DNA from: Bactericera cockerelli
Taxonomy: Eukaryota; Arthropoda; Insecta; Hemiptera; Triozidae
Assembly: GCA_024516035.1 (NCBI GenBank)
Contig: JAMCCL010000017.1
Location: 400,786 to 464,785, forward strand
Direction: 5' to 3'
Length of the DNA stretch: 64,000 nucleotides
The notes beneath the pieces were generated by a model. That model did not search any database. It saw only the letters and a program-made list of their open reading frames with translations, and had not been told where the DNA came from. This document shows positions 52,196 through 63,163 of the stretch, in pieces (positions within the stretch are counted from its first letter, which is position 1; each line of letters starts with the position of its first letter). A program made the position numbers and the translations under genes.

Positions 52196-54748
52196 CTAGG
52201 CCAAAACATATAGGCCTGCGATTGTGTCACTTTCAGCAGATGATGATGTGATGGTAGTAGAGGGGTATAGTGATGAAGACTTCATCCTTTTCAATAATTC
52301 TGGTGAATTATTTGCATTGAATTTGGTGCAGTTTCCAGCAACCTTTACTCCCTCAGAGGCTGATAGCACAGCACTCACAGTACTGGTTATGAGTTTATTA
52401 CGGGCTTTTGTTTTTACATTGTTCATTTTGCTAAATAGTCTTTCACAATCAGCATTGCTGTGTGGTAGAGACATTACTTCTAAGGCAAACTTGGGGAGGC
52501 ATTTAAACATTTTTTCTCCCAAAGCGTTTTCCATATTCATTACAGAATGCCAAAACATATCATCACTACTGAACTTGTCCAGAACAATGTTTTGTAATAT
52601 GGAGGGCAACATCCTCCACTCATCATCAATTATTTGATATTGTTCTTTCTCAACAATCCGTTTGCAGTTCTCCAGGAGAGGCAAAATTGAAGATACCCTA
52701 CTTCTGTACTGAGACGACAGTGCTTCGGATTGCCTCAGGGATACAAGGTTTGACAAGATGGGGTCATTGAATTTGTACCTCTTGTTTATTTCTAGGATTG
52801 ATGTGATGAGAAAATGTCTACAGTTTTCGTAAAGCCTGTTCATTTTATCCTTATTATTCAAACTTTTGTTGCCTTGAACTTCAATGAGGACATCTGTTCC
52901 TAAATACATACTTGAGTTACTTTTCCAATGAGTTGAATTATTTGGGTCAATATATTGCACTTTGTCAATGTTAGTATTAATATAGTCATTCTCAATAAAT
53001 ATGTAAAGAATTTCTTTGTAAGTTTCTTTAAACTTAGAGTCCAGGCTTGTCAAAACCATTTTACCTGATTGAAAGTATTCATTTAGTTTTGTAAATTTGG
53101 GTAGAATATATTTTAGGAATAGCAAGTAAACTTTCAGGTATGGATCATGCAACCATTGAAATATTTGTTCTGCTAAAGCACTCTTTTCATTCACACATGC
53201 ATCAGTGAAAAATAGTTTAAGTGCATCCCACTGTTCTATAACCCTGTCAACTGCTGAAATGAGTGAAAGCCACCTGGTTTGTGCTGGATGCAACATTTTG
53301 TGGACTTGCAGCTCCAAAAATTTCTGAAACTCTTCAAATATAGCTTGTCTCTTAGCACTGTTGTTTAAATAATTGTAAATACTTCTCACCAAGTCTTCTA
53401 GCTCTTGGGGCAACTCTTTGCAGGCTTCGCTTGCACAAAGGTGCAAAGAATGGCAGATGCATTTTATTATTATCACACCTGTAAAAAAAAAATAATAATA
53501 ATAATACAAAAGTGAATATAGCTATTTTTTAACTAGAATATTTTTCAGTTCAGATCTATATATTTATTATTATTATGCCTGAGACTAAATTAGGGTGGGT
53601 TTATTCTGTGATTTTTTTTCTTCGAAAAGTGCTTCCTCTTTTTTTCCAAGAGCTTTTAAAGTTTGAAATGAAAATCATTTTTTTGCAATAACTAGTGAAA
53701 AATAAACCTTCAACACCATGAGTTTTACATTTGAAAGAAAGAAAGAAAAAAAAAACCATTAGGGAAAGAAGAATTAGTGTTAACAATCTCTTACCACACA
53801 GTCAAAGTACAGTCATAAAAGAAGAAAATAATTGAAACAATATTATGTTGGGTACCTGATAAAAACATCAAGTTTCTCTCTCACAGACAAGGAATTATTA
53901 TTATTAGATAGGTACCTACCTGGAAAGACATCTTTGAAGCGACTAGCCACTGAATTATGTGCACCCATCATTGTGTTACAACCATCAGATCCAAAACCTA
54001 TAACATTTTCTCTTGGTATCTTGTATTTATTAAGAGTTTTAATTATACAATTGAACAGGTTCTCAGCAGTTCCTCCTTGTGATACTGTATTTACAGTGTG
54101 TTCACTGTAAATGTTTACCAAATCTAAGAATCGGCTTACAATTTGTCCTTCTTCATTATCATAGTATCTCACAAGAATACACATTGCCTTTTCTGATGAT
54201 ATGTCAGTTGTTTCGTCCACCATTCTGGAGAATTTGCTTTTCAGTAGCTTTTCAACCAATTTGTCTTTGAAGTGTGGACCCATTGCATTTTTTACAATGC
54301 TGGTTACTTTGGTCCTCCCCAAGCTCAAATTTTTTGCAACCTTACTGTCACTAAAATTTGATTTTAATATTTCCACCAAGTGGTCAGCAGACCTAAAGGA
54401 AATATTATGTTCAACAAAAAAACTTGCTAACTGAAGTTCTGCTGCTCTAGCTGCTTGGCTTTCAGGTTCAATTTTCTTAAATAAGGATTTAATAGGAGGT
54501 TGATGTAGTTTGTTCACAGAAGATAACTTGTCTTGATGTTTCTTTGATTTTCCATGAGTAAGAAGGACTTGTTTCTCTGACTTCATATGAAGATTGCATA
54601 TTTTACAGTATGCTTTAAAATCATCATTTTTGACACTTGATAGCCAACCACTAAACTCCTTTTCCTTCTCCCATGCTTGTCTGTACTTTTGTTCCCTTTT
54701 CACAGATTTTGTTTTTTTAGGAGGTGTACCTTGTTGGTCAAAATCCAT
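52196..54748 (-). CDS. hAT transposase (ZNF862/ZMYM-like), two exons, apparently intact
   Basis: Exon 1 is 53920-54748 (ATG 54748), exon 2 52196-53478, intron 53479-53919 with donor CCAG/GTAGGT and acceptor TTTTTTACAG. The joined frame is about 703 codons with no stop. Domains: Lys-rich N-terminus, TTF/BED-like finger (AYCKICNLHMKSEKQVLLTH), hAT core (MVDETTDISSEKAMCILVRY, GFGSDGCNTMMGAHNSVASR), then CICHSLHLCASEACKEL, QTRWLSLISAVDRV and the dimerisation motif LPHSNADCERLFSKMNNVKT near the C-terminus. No terminal repeats were matched. An intact frame with a correctly spliced intron makes this the best candidate for a live or domesticated transposase in the window. Confidence 0.88.
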
Positions 54749-55724
54749 TGTAATTTAAAATGGACTTTGCTCACTACAATATCAACTAATTACTGCCATA
54801 AATCAGTAGTATTTTTGCATTTTATATTACCAGGTTAACAAATTTCAGAGCAGCATCACCTCAGGTTAATCCATTAATAGACAGTTGAAAGTTGAAACTC
54901 ATTCACTGAACTGAAATCACTAGTAACTTATCTATCTTGTATAGATTCTAAAATTTGACTTTCAGGTTCAAAAGAATTAGAATAACAGTGAAATTTAGAT
55001 TTTAGAGAGTAGTAGGTACATAATTAGGTATTATATTATATAATTATTATGTTAACAAAGTTGTTTCTTTCAGTTTAAAATGTTTAAATGTTTAAAATGA
55101 GTTTTAAATCTATTAATTGTTTCAATATTAATTAAAAAAAAAAAAAAATCCATGTTTTTTTTTTCATTCAAATTTTGAACCTCTTCACGAATCCTACAAC
55201 CACTTGTAGAAACAGTGCCAGCAACCAATTTACAGAGTTGCCACGTCAAAGAAAAATAAGTAGCATACAAGAAAATGACGATAATAAAATTTACAATGCC
55301 TGTATTTTTTAGTGTGATAAAATTATTTAAACACCCGATTAGAGAAAGTTCCAGGGTAAATTTTATCACCGAAATAAAAATTCATTGAAAAATTTGAAAT
55401 ACCAAAATAATAGTATTTTTGCGTACGATTGCCATGTTACGATAGTACATAGTATTTGGGGTCTGATAATAGTACAAATACTATTATAATAGTACGTCTG
55501 GCAACACTGAGTTCCGGAAGGAACCAGTAAATTAGTTCAGTGGATGAAGGGGAAGCCGGAGGGCTTCCCCTCTTCCTCCTCTGAACGGAAATCTAAAAAT
55601 AATTCGAATTTTTACCACATCAGTCAGATCACTCTATTAGCTCTGCAGTCAGTTAGAAATTTTTCAGCTGACACTATTTGCCTCCTTCTCGTCTCCCCCG
55701 AGACCAACCCGCTGTGCGGTTGGT
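54749..55724. other. No gene seen
   Basis: AT-rich 5' flank of the hAT gene. At 55500-55600 a GC-richer segment carries a short hairpin (GGGGAAGCC / GGCTTCCCC at ~55549-55570). Confidence 0.5.
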
Positions 55725-56058
55725 TTGGTTGCTCCATGCCTTCTCTTTCAATAAGGCATGAGCAGAGAAACGAGGAATGCTCTACGGAGCGCGGCAGCGT
55801 TCCGCACGGGGAAGCCAAAAAGTAAGAAGCGCGTTAGATATAGCTCCGTGAAGTTGGCTCGCCCCTAAAACCAATATGAAAGCTTTATTGGTCAAAAGTT
55901 TATATTTATGTTCTCTACAATCAAGCTTGGCTAAGGTTTATCTAATTATAATTAGGTACCTAGTTTTTATTTAGCATGATTTTTTTTTATCATAATGATA
56001 ATTTTTATGAATTTTTGTTCAAATATGCGTAATGATTTTCATTCACTACAAGCTAGAG

Positions 56059-57409
56059 CAGTGGTTCTCAACCTTTTTGCCATCGCGGCACACTCCGGTT
56101 GAAGTTACTTATTTTGCGGCACACCCCCCCCCCCCCCCCCGTAAGAGAAAAAAAAAAACATGCAGGGATTTCAATGTTGGTACTTATTTATTCATTTCTG
56201 AAATAGACGAAAATTACAATCAAGTGAGCTAGCTAGTGTGATATTTGTGCCTGATGTGTCTTACATAGTTCAGATATGCGAGGTGGAAAACTAGAAAGAC
56301 AAATCCTCATATTATCTTCAAGAGTAGAAGATAGCATTTTCTGACGTCTCTTGGTTTTAATATTTGTCAAAGCAGAAAACCCGTGCTCACAAAGCCACGA
56401 AGTTGAAAATTGTAGAAGCACTCGAATTGCCTCTTTTGACAAAAGTGGGTATTCTCTTTGAATGGATACCCAAAACGAATTCAAAGACATTTCTCCAAAT
56501 TTTAACTTAGCAATCATATGAGAGACGACAAAGCTAGACTCGAGAGCTTTTTCCGGAACAGTCATTTTTTTTGAGAACTTGGTTCCTGTCTTCTTGAAAT
56601 CCAACAGCATTCTCTCAAAGAATTCAATACTTTTGTCTTTCAAGATGACTATGCTTTTTTGTGAAATGACGATTTAATTTGCTAGGTACCATGGATTCAT
56701 TACTTAATTTTTCACCACAAATCATACATTCTGGAAGTGGGTCATCATCTGTTCCTGAAGAAGTGAAACCCATCTTTAAATAACATGCATGGTATTGTCT
56801 CTTAAGAGATGCTCTTCCAGCTTTAGAACTGCTAGCTCGTTTTCCCTCATCACTTTTTCTTTCACACTCACTTACATTTGAACTGGACGTAGAAGATTCT
56901 CCTGATACCTCAACACGTGGTCTCTTGATTAGAAATCTATCCATTTTAATCCGACACTCAGAATATTTAGATCAAATTAAATTATTCATAAGACGATACC
57001 TAGTAATTAATAGGTAATAATTGAAAACAATCCCAGTGATAACTGATAAGAAAGATTTTTAGTAAAAGTAAACAAAAGAATCTCGCATGCGCTGAACTCC
57101 CCCCTTCCTCTTCCTCTTCCTCTTGTCAGCAGGGTGTTTAGTTGCTGACTATTGCGCATAGAATGCGCTAATAGTATTGAATTGACATTTCCTCTTCTTT
57201 GCATTGACCTAGGTACCTATCTATGATTTATGATCAGAACACCGAGTTCATTGCTTTTTTTAATTTTTTTTTCTTTTTTAATTAGTTATATTGTCTGCTA
57301 ATTTAGTCATATTATTATCTCTCTTTTTTTTTCATCAAAATCTCGCGGCACACCTAAAAGAAGCTCGCGGCACACCAGTGTGCCGCGGCACACTGGTTGA
57401 GAATCTCTG
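56059..57409 (-). mobile_element. Small hAT deletion derivative, 1351 bp
   Basis: Ends are CAGTGGTTCTCAACC and GGTTGAGAATCTCTG, with AGCTAGAG duplicated at 56051-56058 and 57410-57417. GCGGCACAC repeats lie near both ends. The unfilled paralogue at 44105-44125 (reverse strand) lacks it. Confidence 0.95.
56233..56944 (-). pseudogene. ZBED5-like transposase with deleted core
   Basis: The N-terminus (MDRFLIKRPRVEVSG) with its BED finger (LPECMICGEKLSNESMVPSK, LNRHFTKKHSHLE) is followed, after a frameshift near 56635, by SIEFFERMLLDF, ESSFVVSHMIAK and then directly LNSFWVSIQREYPLLSKEAI and the hAT end (TSWLCEHGFSALTNIKTKRR). Family members have a ~350-residue catalytic core between VVSHMIAK and the FW segment; here it is gone. 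The product could bind DNA but not catalyse. Confidence 0.88.
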
Positions 57410-57501
57410 AGCTAGAGAGACATGAAAAAAAATCTTTTCTTTCCTTTTCTTGTCTGGGGGTGCTGGAGTTCCGCAGCTCCTTAGCACCGGCCGTCCCTGA
57501 C

Positions 57502-58361
57502 ACCTACCTACTTTTTATTTCAAGTTTTAAAATCATTCAGTGTGGACACCAAATTGAAAATGGCTTCAAATTCGTGTTTTTTACTTGTTTTTCCACATGA
57601 TTTGAAGTGTTCGTTGAATTTTATACAACTTAGAGTACCCACATGACAGTTTAAGAAAATATCTACAGGGTGGTCCATGCGACAATATTAGTTAAAAAAC
57701 CATAACTTTTTAGTTTAATTAAAAATTAAAGTTTTTCTTGCATATTTAGTCTTTATATTTAATTTTGCGTCTCTTTAACTGCCCATATACAGGGTGTTAC
57801 AAAAAAATTATGTCTCACCCTGTACAACACTTTAGTTTTGTTTTTCGATATGACTAACGAAAAATGTGTAAAATTAGACGAGAATTATTATTCCTAAATA
57901 AAAAATTAAAAAAAACTCGGTTTTAAAAAAAATCAAGTCATATTTCACTTGTGAACCACCCTGTATAAATTTTTTTTGATGCCAATTGAAAGTGCGTGTA
58001 TTCATTACACAAACACATTCTATTCTTGTTATCGAAAAAATTAACCTAACTTGAGTTATTCAAGATTTAGAAAAAAAATTGGTCGAAAAAAAACCACCCT
58101 GTATGTAATATTTTTGTTTAAAAAAGTACTCAGGAATCATTTAGAAGTAAACTTATCAAATAAAATTCAGGTCGATCCATTTAAAAATCGAAAGTTGACA
58201 CCTTAATTTTTGATTTTGAACCACCCTGTATAAAAAATTTTTTCATAACTGAAACCGCATAATTAGCACATGTAACCTAGATTTTTTTATTTTTCAAAAA
58301 CTCTTTCAGGGGCCGAGTAATTTGAGGTGTCCAAGTTTGGTGGGACACCCTGTATATGTAT
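57502..58361. repeat. Array of CACCCTGTATA repeats
   Basis: CACCCTGTAT-type boxes in plus orientation lie at about 57825, 57957, 58098, 58222 and 58346, with inverted forms (ACAGGGTG) near 57666 and 57791. Spacing of the last four is 124-141 bp. Sequence between boxes is AT-rich and weakly similar. They look like degraded mariner-type ends or tandem MITEs. No gene. Confidence 0.7.
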
Positions 58362-60277
58362 TTATTGATTCAGGAAGAGGGTCAGTTTATTGTGCCATTG
58401 CCTTCTCGATGTTGTAGACACAATTTCTGATTGCAATTTAGCAAATGCATTTAACCTTATTTTGAAGTACAACTGACAAACTAGCTTGATCAATTCTAAT
58501 TTGTGACATCTAAAATCACTCACATCTTGACATTTTTGAAAAACATTTTGTTGGGACAATTCATTTTTTACAAATATAATACACTTAGTCATAAAGTTCC
58601 TATCAAATTTGTGAATATTTTCTCTATTCATACCTATGAACAAAACCTTTTCAGCTAACTGAACTGTTCGGAACACGTCTTCTGATACATACACAAGTCC
58701 TCCAAGGTCTTTTATATGCACCAATTGTGTGTGTTCTCTAGTAATGTGTAAGCAGTCCTCTTTATCAAGAACCAAACTTGTTTTACAATCCAAACAAGGA
58801 ATGTTCTTAATAATTTTTCGTACAATGAAACCACAAACGTAATACAAAATACTGTCTTTTAACATTGAGTTTTCTATCGAGACAGGGCAAGTGACATCAA
58901 TGTCAAGTTCATCTTCCTCTTCTTCTAGCTCATCAAAACTTTCCTCAACCTTCCTTTTCTTCCAACTAATTTCAAATACATTGCCTGCGGGATCACTGTC
59001 TGAAAAAAGACTGTTCCCCAATGCTGAAGCAGAAATTTCATTTCGAAGCAAAATCTGCCTGATTGCCCATTTGAATTGCTGCACATTAGGATTATTATTG
59101 AAACCACGTCTTTGTCTTATTTTAGAAAAAAAATGTCTCTATGTGGTCTTGAGAAAATTTGTATGTCAGAACATATTTGAATTTGTCCCCATCGTTCAGC
59201 AGACTTTTTGAAACAGACAGTATAGATTTAACAGCTGCTGCAAAACCAATGACAAATGTTTTTCTATGGGATTGGTAAAGTGGAACATTTTCACAAGTGG
59301 TTAGACTGTACAAATATTCCACAATACTCAGCATGTCTCTACTCAATGATTCATAGTAGTTAGAGACAGTAATAGCTGATTTTGATCCTTTTTTCAAAAG
59401 GGTTCCTACTATTTAAAAAATCAAACAGCCTATCTATCATCCTAATAACTTTAACTGTTTCATCTGAGTCCTGAAACCCTACAATGCCTTCCTTATCTAA
59501 AAATTCAATGGCATCTGCAATAGATTTACTCAGGGTTTGAGCTGCCAACTTCACCTTCATTCTATTCAAGCCCCACTCAATGTGGGCCCGAGACACGAGA
59601 CAGTTTGTTTGCGAACTTCAAACCCACTGAGTTTTGTAATGTATGCAATTTTTTTATAAATGACCAATCAATTATGCCCTGTGGTGATTTCAGTTTACCC
59701 AAAGTTGCCAAGCAGTTTCTAGCCAATTTGAGCATATGACAGTGGTCGGGTATGGCAGAATATTTTTGATTGTTGAAGGTAAATTCTGGTTGTAATTCAC
59801 CAATGTCACCATAGAAATTGCAACCTAAAGAGTTTAATGTTGCAAGATTGGTTGAAGTCCCATCAAAGGTAATTCCATGGATCCTTAAACCAGCTTGCTT
59901 TGACAAATGAATTGTAGACTTGATCAAGCTAGCTTGTATTGTTGCACTACTTTTATTCTGTAGGAAATAACCAATTGGCCATTTCCATTTTGATTTTAGC
60001 CCTACCAACATAAACACTAATGCCTCTGTAGCAGGAACTTCTGGTCCCTCAACCAGGGCATCTCCATAATCACAATACCCTACAATTTTTTTTTTCTGAA
60101 TTACAAAAGAGAATTTGTTTTCTGATGGCCATTCCATCAATCACCAAGTTGCAGTCCTTGGAATTACCATCCAGCTCCTTCAGTCTTTGAAAAACATTTT
60201 CAAGAAATCCTGGCTGAACATGAACATTTGAAATCCAATTGGCTAAGCTTGATGGATGTGGTAGCTTGAGCAAAGGT
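58362..60277 (-). pseudogene. P-element/THAP9-like transposase, 3' exon(s), frameshifted
   Basis: The exon starts after a TTTGTTTCAG acceptor at 60278. It encodes LLKLPHPSSLANWISNVHVQ, LVIDGMAIRKQ (catalytic Asp), frameshift near 60100, YGDALVEGPEVPATEALVFM, GITFDGTSTNLATLNSLGCN, IPDHCHMLKLARNCLA, SFIKKLHTLQNSVGLKFANK, then frameshifts near 59585 and 59380, helical and acidic regions, LYYVCGFIVRKIIKN and a C-terminal end KLTLFLNQ. This is the RNase H-like core plus C-terminal part of a P-element-type transposase. At least three frame breaks make it inactive here. The 5' exon is at 63164 and beyond. Confidence 0.88.
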
Positions 60278-60443
60278 CTGAAACAAAGATGGAAGAACAA
60301 AGAGATTTAGATTATTGAAAGAAAATACAGTAGAAATCATTTATGACAAACTTCAAGGGACTGGATAGATTTGTTCCTTGTAGCCGATTTTCACTATAAC
60401 CGATATATCGGCTATAAGGAACAAGTTCACTATATCTAATATA

Positions 60444-62142
60444 CAGGGTGTCCCGTATACAGATGCAAATATTTTGAGGGTAGGTTCAGCCCACCGTGGA
60501 CTATCATATGAGCGAAACTTGCAGTGGGGCATTTTGCTTCGTTAAAGAGTTATGGCCAAATCCCTGTTTTTCCCACAGGTCTAGAGGTCACTTGGATCGA
60601 TGCACGTTTTTAAAGAAATGATAGCCAGTAAGTAATTTTTGACTTCATGTATGGATACTTGGATAGTCATGCATATTTCCCTTCAAATGCAGTTGGTTCC
60701 ATTAAAAAATATTGAAAGACCAGAGAGATATTTAATCATAAGTTCAATACTTTTCTAAAATTTGATTTTTCCCTTTTCTCCCTTTCGTGAATTTTAGTAC
60801 TTCTACAATTGCAATTCTGCGTATCACTAGTTAAAAAAATACCCTATTATGTTTAGTTTTAGAGAAAAGAAAGCTCATTTATATTCCTATAAAGATCATG
60901 GAACGCAGCACACACAAAGCTCAAAAAACAATTCTGAATCATGATGGAAAATTCAAAGTTGGCTAAATTTTAACAGAATTGGCGCGTAATTTGTGGTATA
61001 AATACACTGCTCTGGGATGTTTAACAGAGGGAAATTGATCATTCACAGTGGTCGGTCGGTGTGAACTTTTATGTGAATGGGGTTACGGGGTCACAGGGTT
61101 ATCATTAGGAAAAATGAGAGAGGCTGCAACGAAAGCAGCAACCAGTGGTGTAATTATGGAAAAAGAATACACATGGAGAAAGACTCTGCGCTAACAACAA
61201 AAAATTGTGATTTTATTATTAGAAGTAAAATTAAAAATATCATTTTTGTGTTTATCACAATCATGATATCAAAAACATAACAAATAGTGCCGAAAATTAA
61301 CCTTAGGTAAAACTCGAACATCCAACCTTAAGGTTACTATTATTATTAATACTTTATTGATAAACTACAAACATGATACATTCTGCAACACAGAACATGA
61401 AATGAAAAGAACCCAAAAGAATATGTAGCGAACCAAGGGCGAGGTTAAAGCTTGTGGCCTTCTCTTCCACCGAACAAATTGATCGCCTTGTTATTTTAAC
61501 TATTAGATTTGATTGATATAGTTGGTTAATAGAACCATTTGTACTCAGAAAATTTTCATTTATAACTTGCAGTTGGCACAAAAATGGTCACACAGACCGC
61601 TTCAGGCATCGAGTGTTCTTCAAAATGCCATAGCGCCCAGATTCAAAATTTGAAAGATGTGTTTCTCTCCTTCTGGTGCCGTTTAGTAAGGCGTATCTCA
61701 TTTGTTCTTTCACGCGTCTGAAAGAACTTTGTATTTATTGAAACAAAATAGCAAAGGGTATTTTTTTACCTGGTGATACGTAGAACTGCAATTGTAGAAG
61801 TACTCTAAATATACGAAAGGGAAAAAAGGGAAAAATCAAATTTAAGAAAAATATTGAACTTATGATTAAATATCTCCCTGGTCTTTCAATATTTTTTTCA
61901 TGCAACCAACTGCATTCGAAGGGAAATATGCATGAGTATCCATACATGAAGTCAAAAATTACTTACTGGCTACCATTTCTTTAAAAATGTGCATCGATCT
62001 AAGTGACCTCTAGACCTGTGGGAAAAACAGGGATAGCTCTTTAACGAAGCAAAATGCCCCACTGCAAGTTTCGCTCATATGATAGTCCAAGGTGGGCTGA
62101 ACCTACCCTCAAAATTTTTGCATCTGTATGCGGGACACCCTG
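60444..62142. mobile_element. Mariner-type foldback element with ~400-bp inverted repeats
   Basis: Ends CAGGGTGTCCCG and CGGGACACCCTG with TA flanks. The arms, about 60444-60850 and 61745-62142, are inverted copies at roughly 90 percent. The centre has no transposase frame. Confidence 0.9.
61335..61600 (-). mobile_element. LINE 3'-end fragment
   Basis: On the minus strand it reads toward a polyadenylation-like AATAAAG and a TTA/ATA simple tail (AATAATAATAG) at 61335-61350, typical of a 5'-truncated LINE copy. No coding sequence. Confidence 0.5.
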
Positions 62143-62854
62143 TATATCACTTATAGAGAACAATGTACCTTATAAGGAAACTTTGTAAGATGTGAAAAAT
62201 GTACATTTATGTATGTAAACATGTATGTAGGTACATACATAATCCACTAGTTCAAAAACTGAAACAATACTATCTTCTAGGGGCTAATAAAATGATCTAA
62301 ATTAGACCGATCACTTATTGACAAAGTTCAGCAGAACTAAAAATGTTTTCTATTTTACTCACACAGCATTAAAATGAATTTTGTACTCTATAACTGATAG
62401 GAAGTAGCCACGGTACTTGAAATTTTGTTCGCTAAATCTGGTATTGTTCCTTATAGCCGATGTTTGTTATAAATGATACCAATGGTAATTTTCCATAAGA
62501 CCCTAACGGACTGGAGATTCTACTGTATGTTGAGATCATAAAAAAAAACTTGAATTTTGAGTCAGTGGGATTCTATTATAAAACCATGTGGAGACTGTCA
62601 TGACCAACTGTCAAGTGTCACTATGATAAGACAAACAGTTTCAGATGAGATAGTAAACATAGGTAGGTAGGTACAATTATTGAGAGTATCATTAAATAAT
62701 AAAAGACACAGAAGAATCTCACTAACTTGAAATTTTAATAAATTTTCACAGTAAATCAAAAGAAAGCTAGTTCAAAATTATGTCTCTTGAATTTAAGTTA
62801 GTGGGATTTTACTTTATATCTCATCTTGATTCTCAATTAAATATCTCAGTAGTC

Positions 62855-63115
62855 ACTGTGGCAGAGCGAGTTAGCGTGCTAGGCATTGCACACATGGTGA
62901 CCTGGGTTCGATTCCCAGCGGGGAGGATTTTTTCTGCTCTGTACTTGGATGTTCGGGGTCCACTCATACCTCGTGAGGAAAAATGAGTAGCTGCTTTAAT
63001 GTGAAGCAGCGACCAGTGGCAGAATCTTAGGCAAAAAAATAATACAAGATATTGTAAATTAAAGTGGTAAAGTCCTATGATTCTGCGCTACCCACTAAAA
63101 TTGTGACATAATAAC
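62855..63115 (+). mobile_element. tRNA-derived SINE
   Basis: The A box is TGGCAGAGCGAGTTAGCGTG. The B box with a perfect T-stem is CTGGGTTCGATTCCCAG. The tail contains AGCGACCAGTGGCAG and CTACCCACTAAAATTGTG, shared with 50990-51222. It lies in the P-element intron. Confidence 0.88.
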
Positions 63116-63163
63116 ACAAAGAAAAAGCATTATTATTATTAAATATCTCAGAAATATTCTTAC

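Larger units (their letters stand above)
55725..57501. repeat. Right copy of the 350-bp inverted repeat, interrupted by a hAT
   Basis: 55725-56058 plus 57410-57501 form the reverse complement of 44033-44383 at roughly 85-90 percent by eye. The left copy shows the empty site where the hAT inserted. Confidence 0.9.
60328..62525. mobile_element. Tc1/pogo-type MITE carrying nested insertions
   Basis: The outer ends CAGTAGAAATCATTTATGAC (60328) and the inverse of CAGTAGAATCTCCAGTCC (ending 62525) are flanked by TA. Both ends contain TTGTTCCTTATAGCCGAT-type blocks, one of which forms a hairpin at 60371-60422. It sits in the P-element intron. Confidence 0.7.

Noticed and set aside
44033..57501. Confident call of one giant transposon
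   Set aside because: No matching duplication at the outer edges and mixed unrelated contents; kept only as a hypothesis.
61077..61280. Small ORF inside the foldback element
   Set aside because: No recognisable motif, no codon bias visible, and no mariner D,D motif.
62860..62935. tRNA gene
   Set aside because: The T-arm and boxes A/B are good, but no 7-bp acceptor stem forms and the sequence continues into a repeat tail, so it is a SINE. The same applies at 18.4, 34.35, 44.55 and 51.0 kb.
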